Positions 62,586 to 64,000 of a stretch of DNA of 64,000 nucleotides are shown here, in pieces. Position 1 is the first letter of the stretch. The number at the start of each line of letters is the position of its first letter. The translations under genes were made by a program, and so were the position numbers. The stretch comes from Hortaea werneckii. Lineage: Eukaryota; Ascomycota; Dothideomycetes; Mycosphaerellales; Teratosphaeriaceae. The stretch is taken from contig JBAOKB010000024.1 of assembly GCA_037044905.1 (NCBI GenBank), positions 62,001-126,000 on the forward strand, in the 5' to 3' direction. The notes below the pieces were generated by a model that was given only the letters and a program-made list of their open reading frames with translations, was not told the origin of the DNA and searched no databases.

Positions 62586-63973
62586 TTAAATAATACTCCA
62601 TTCCGAATCCGAGCCCTGGTCGACCGCCGTGGACGGATGATCCGCCGCCATACCCGCACCAGCCGCCTCACGCGTGCGGAACGGTAAGGCATATACCGTT
62701 GCTGCAGCACTCCCATTGCCCTGAGACGACATGTCCTTGCTGGCTACTGTCTCCCCACTACGACGACTCTCCACGCCAGATAACAGCTCGAACTCCGAAT
62801 CTGAGCTGTCGCTTCTCCCGCCTGCTGGCTGAATACCCGCCGGCAGCGAATCTTCCCTCTTGACCAAGCTGAACCCTTCGTCTTCCGAGCCCGAACTCTC
62901 CGCACCTACGCCTATATGCGCTGAGGCATCTGAGCGCCCGTCTCGCGATCTCAACGCCATGGTCAGATTACTGACACGAGTAGCGTCCATCCGCATCTTC
63001 CTCTTCTTTGCAAAATGGTCGAGCGGATCGTCCGAGTGGAAATGGTAGATCACGTCTGAGAGACGCGTGTTGCTCGGGTGGTCTTCTCGAGAGGCGTAGG
63101 TTTCGGGGATGTAAGGTTGGAAAGGCATTTGGATGATGGCGCTTGCAGCTGTGCGACAATCTGTTAGCTGTTTCCTTTCGGAGAATTCTGAGCTGCATTG
63201 TGGATTAGGGATTTACCTTCAGCGTCGTCTGGGCCGCGTTCGGTGGCCATCCAGCATAGCTTCTGGTGAAACGGTCGGAGTTCGTAGGCCAGCTGCTGGA
63301 AGTCCGGGTTATGTGCAAGTCGGTGGCTAAGGAAGCACGTCACGCAGTAATTCAGAATCGCTTCGATGACATTGGTGTGGTTCGGCAAATACTGGTAGAG
63401 GAAGCGGATGGCGGCACATAGATCGATTGGCTTCTCGGGAGACGAGCAGCCGAATTCGCATTGTCGAAGGACATTCAGGTATGCTTGCTGCTTAAGCTCC
63501 GCCAGATCGTAGATATCTCCGAGCCGGTACAGTTGGCAGTGAAGCAGCACGGAGGTAGGTACATCTTCGTAAAGATCGCCGGACGCTGACGTAAGGGCAT
63601 ACGAACCGGTATACAAGAATCTGAGGAACGGCAGAGCTGTCATTCGGGTCAGACTCTCAAGGTGCAAGTGCGGGCGTCCGTTTCGGGAATGGTCGAAGGC
63701 CATATGGAGCAAAGGCGAGCGCGCTTCGATCAGCCAGATGTTGATGTTATTGATAGAAGCAAGCTGACCGTCGGTGTCAGGATAACTTAGTGTGGCATCA
63801 CCAGAAGGGTACCAGTGCAAGAAGGAATCCTCTTGCACTGGTGTCCCACTTCGAAATTGGGGCGGGTCGTCAATATCGATGCCGGCAAGGTAACGGTCAT
63901 TCTCGCTTTGCAAATGACTGAAGTGCGTGTCTCTGTTTGGCGCTTCAAATTCGCCCAAGGGATAGTCTTCCAT
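62586..63973 (-). CDS. BTB-like domain protein, possibly 5' truncated
   Basis: Two exons (63973-63217, 63148-62586; 68-nt intron GTAAAT...ACAG, phase 1) give about 439 residues from the ATG at 63973. The frame stays open to the window edge (27 more bases), so the start may lie outside. Residues about 70-200 resemble the second half of a BTB/POZ domain: INIWLIEARSPLLHMAF, LPFLRFLYTGSYAL, LLHCQLYRLGDIYDLAELKQ, and a following helical part (FLYQYLPNHTNVIEAIL). The C-terminal 180 residues are acidic/serine-rich. Such proteins are common in filamentous fungi, with unknown function. Confidence 0.75.
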
Positions 63974-64000
63974 TTCCCCATAGAAGTCTCTCTCTCGCCT

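Noticed and set aside
2..64000. Polyketide, peptide-synthetase or terpene backbone genes
   Set aside because: None of the open frames shows the relevant domains.

Overview
The window is nuclear DNA of a filamentous ascomycete (Pezizomycotina). The evidence is short 50-130 nt introns with GT(or GC)...CTAAC...AG signals, fungal-type families (MFS transporters, PA-TM-RING ligase, C6-regulator-like protein, GH36 galactosidase), a TA-rich stop-riddled transposon relic that looks RIP-mutated, and a fungal Ty3/gypsy chromovirus. Dothideomycetes is my guess for the class, with low confidence.

Layout. 0-7.5 kb: 5'-truncated betaine-aldehyde-type dehydrogenase, then a run of ribosome/polymerase genes: NAN1/UTP17 (WDR75), a divergent RPB10 with two introns (one GC-AG), and TSR2. 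8.2-18.6 kb: secreted GH36 alpha-galactosidase, a 1241-aa HSL-type alpha/beta hydrolase with a long disordered tail, and a PA-TM-RING-H2 ubiquitin ligase. 18.6-21.6 kb: 3 kb without a recognisable gene. 21.6-27.6 kb: nine-exon hexose transporter, a regulator-like protein without a zinc cluster, and a monocarboxylate-type MFS transporter. 28.8-34.8 kb: two divergent conserved hypotheticals, one with a BTB-like region. 34.8-39.0 kb: gene-poor, with one intron-containing tRNA-Ala(CGC). 39.0-48.7 kb: housekeeping genes ARA2 (D-arabinose dehydrogenase), SIP5, BPL1 (biotin ligase) and MGM101 (mitochondrial DNA maintenance). 58.8-64 kb: a small four-TM protein, an MFS transporter and a BTB-like protein running to the window edge.

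The most interesting part is 50.4-58.5 kb. A decayed Tc1/mariner element (TIRs starting CAGT, TA target duplication) was split by an apparently intact 6799-bp Ty3/gypsy chromovirus on the minus strand. The chromovirus has two 402-bp LTRs that look identical, a 5-bp TACTA target duplication, gag and pol in overlapping frames with an A_AAA_AAC -1 slippery site, and a C-terminal chromodomain. Its likely primer-binding site matches its own predicted mRNA 5' end rather than an obvious tRNA. Between pol and the 3' LTR it carries an extra 170-aa gene on the opposite strand, whose six cysteines have exactly the spacing of a Gal4-type Zn2Cys6 cluster, followed by a charged helical segment. An antisense DNA-binding-type protein inside a retrotransposon is the best candidate here for an undescribed system.

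A second genome-scale signal is a 9-mer, TACTATGTA/TACATAGTA, found at least eight times, all in intergenic DNA. Two copies overlap to form a perfect 20-bp palindrome.
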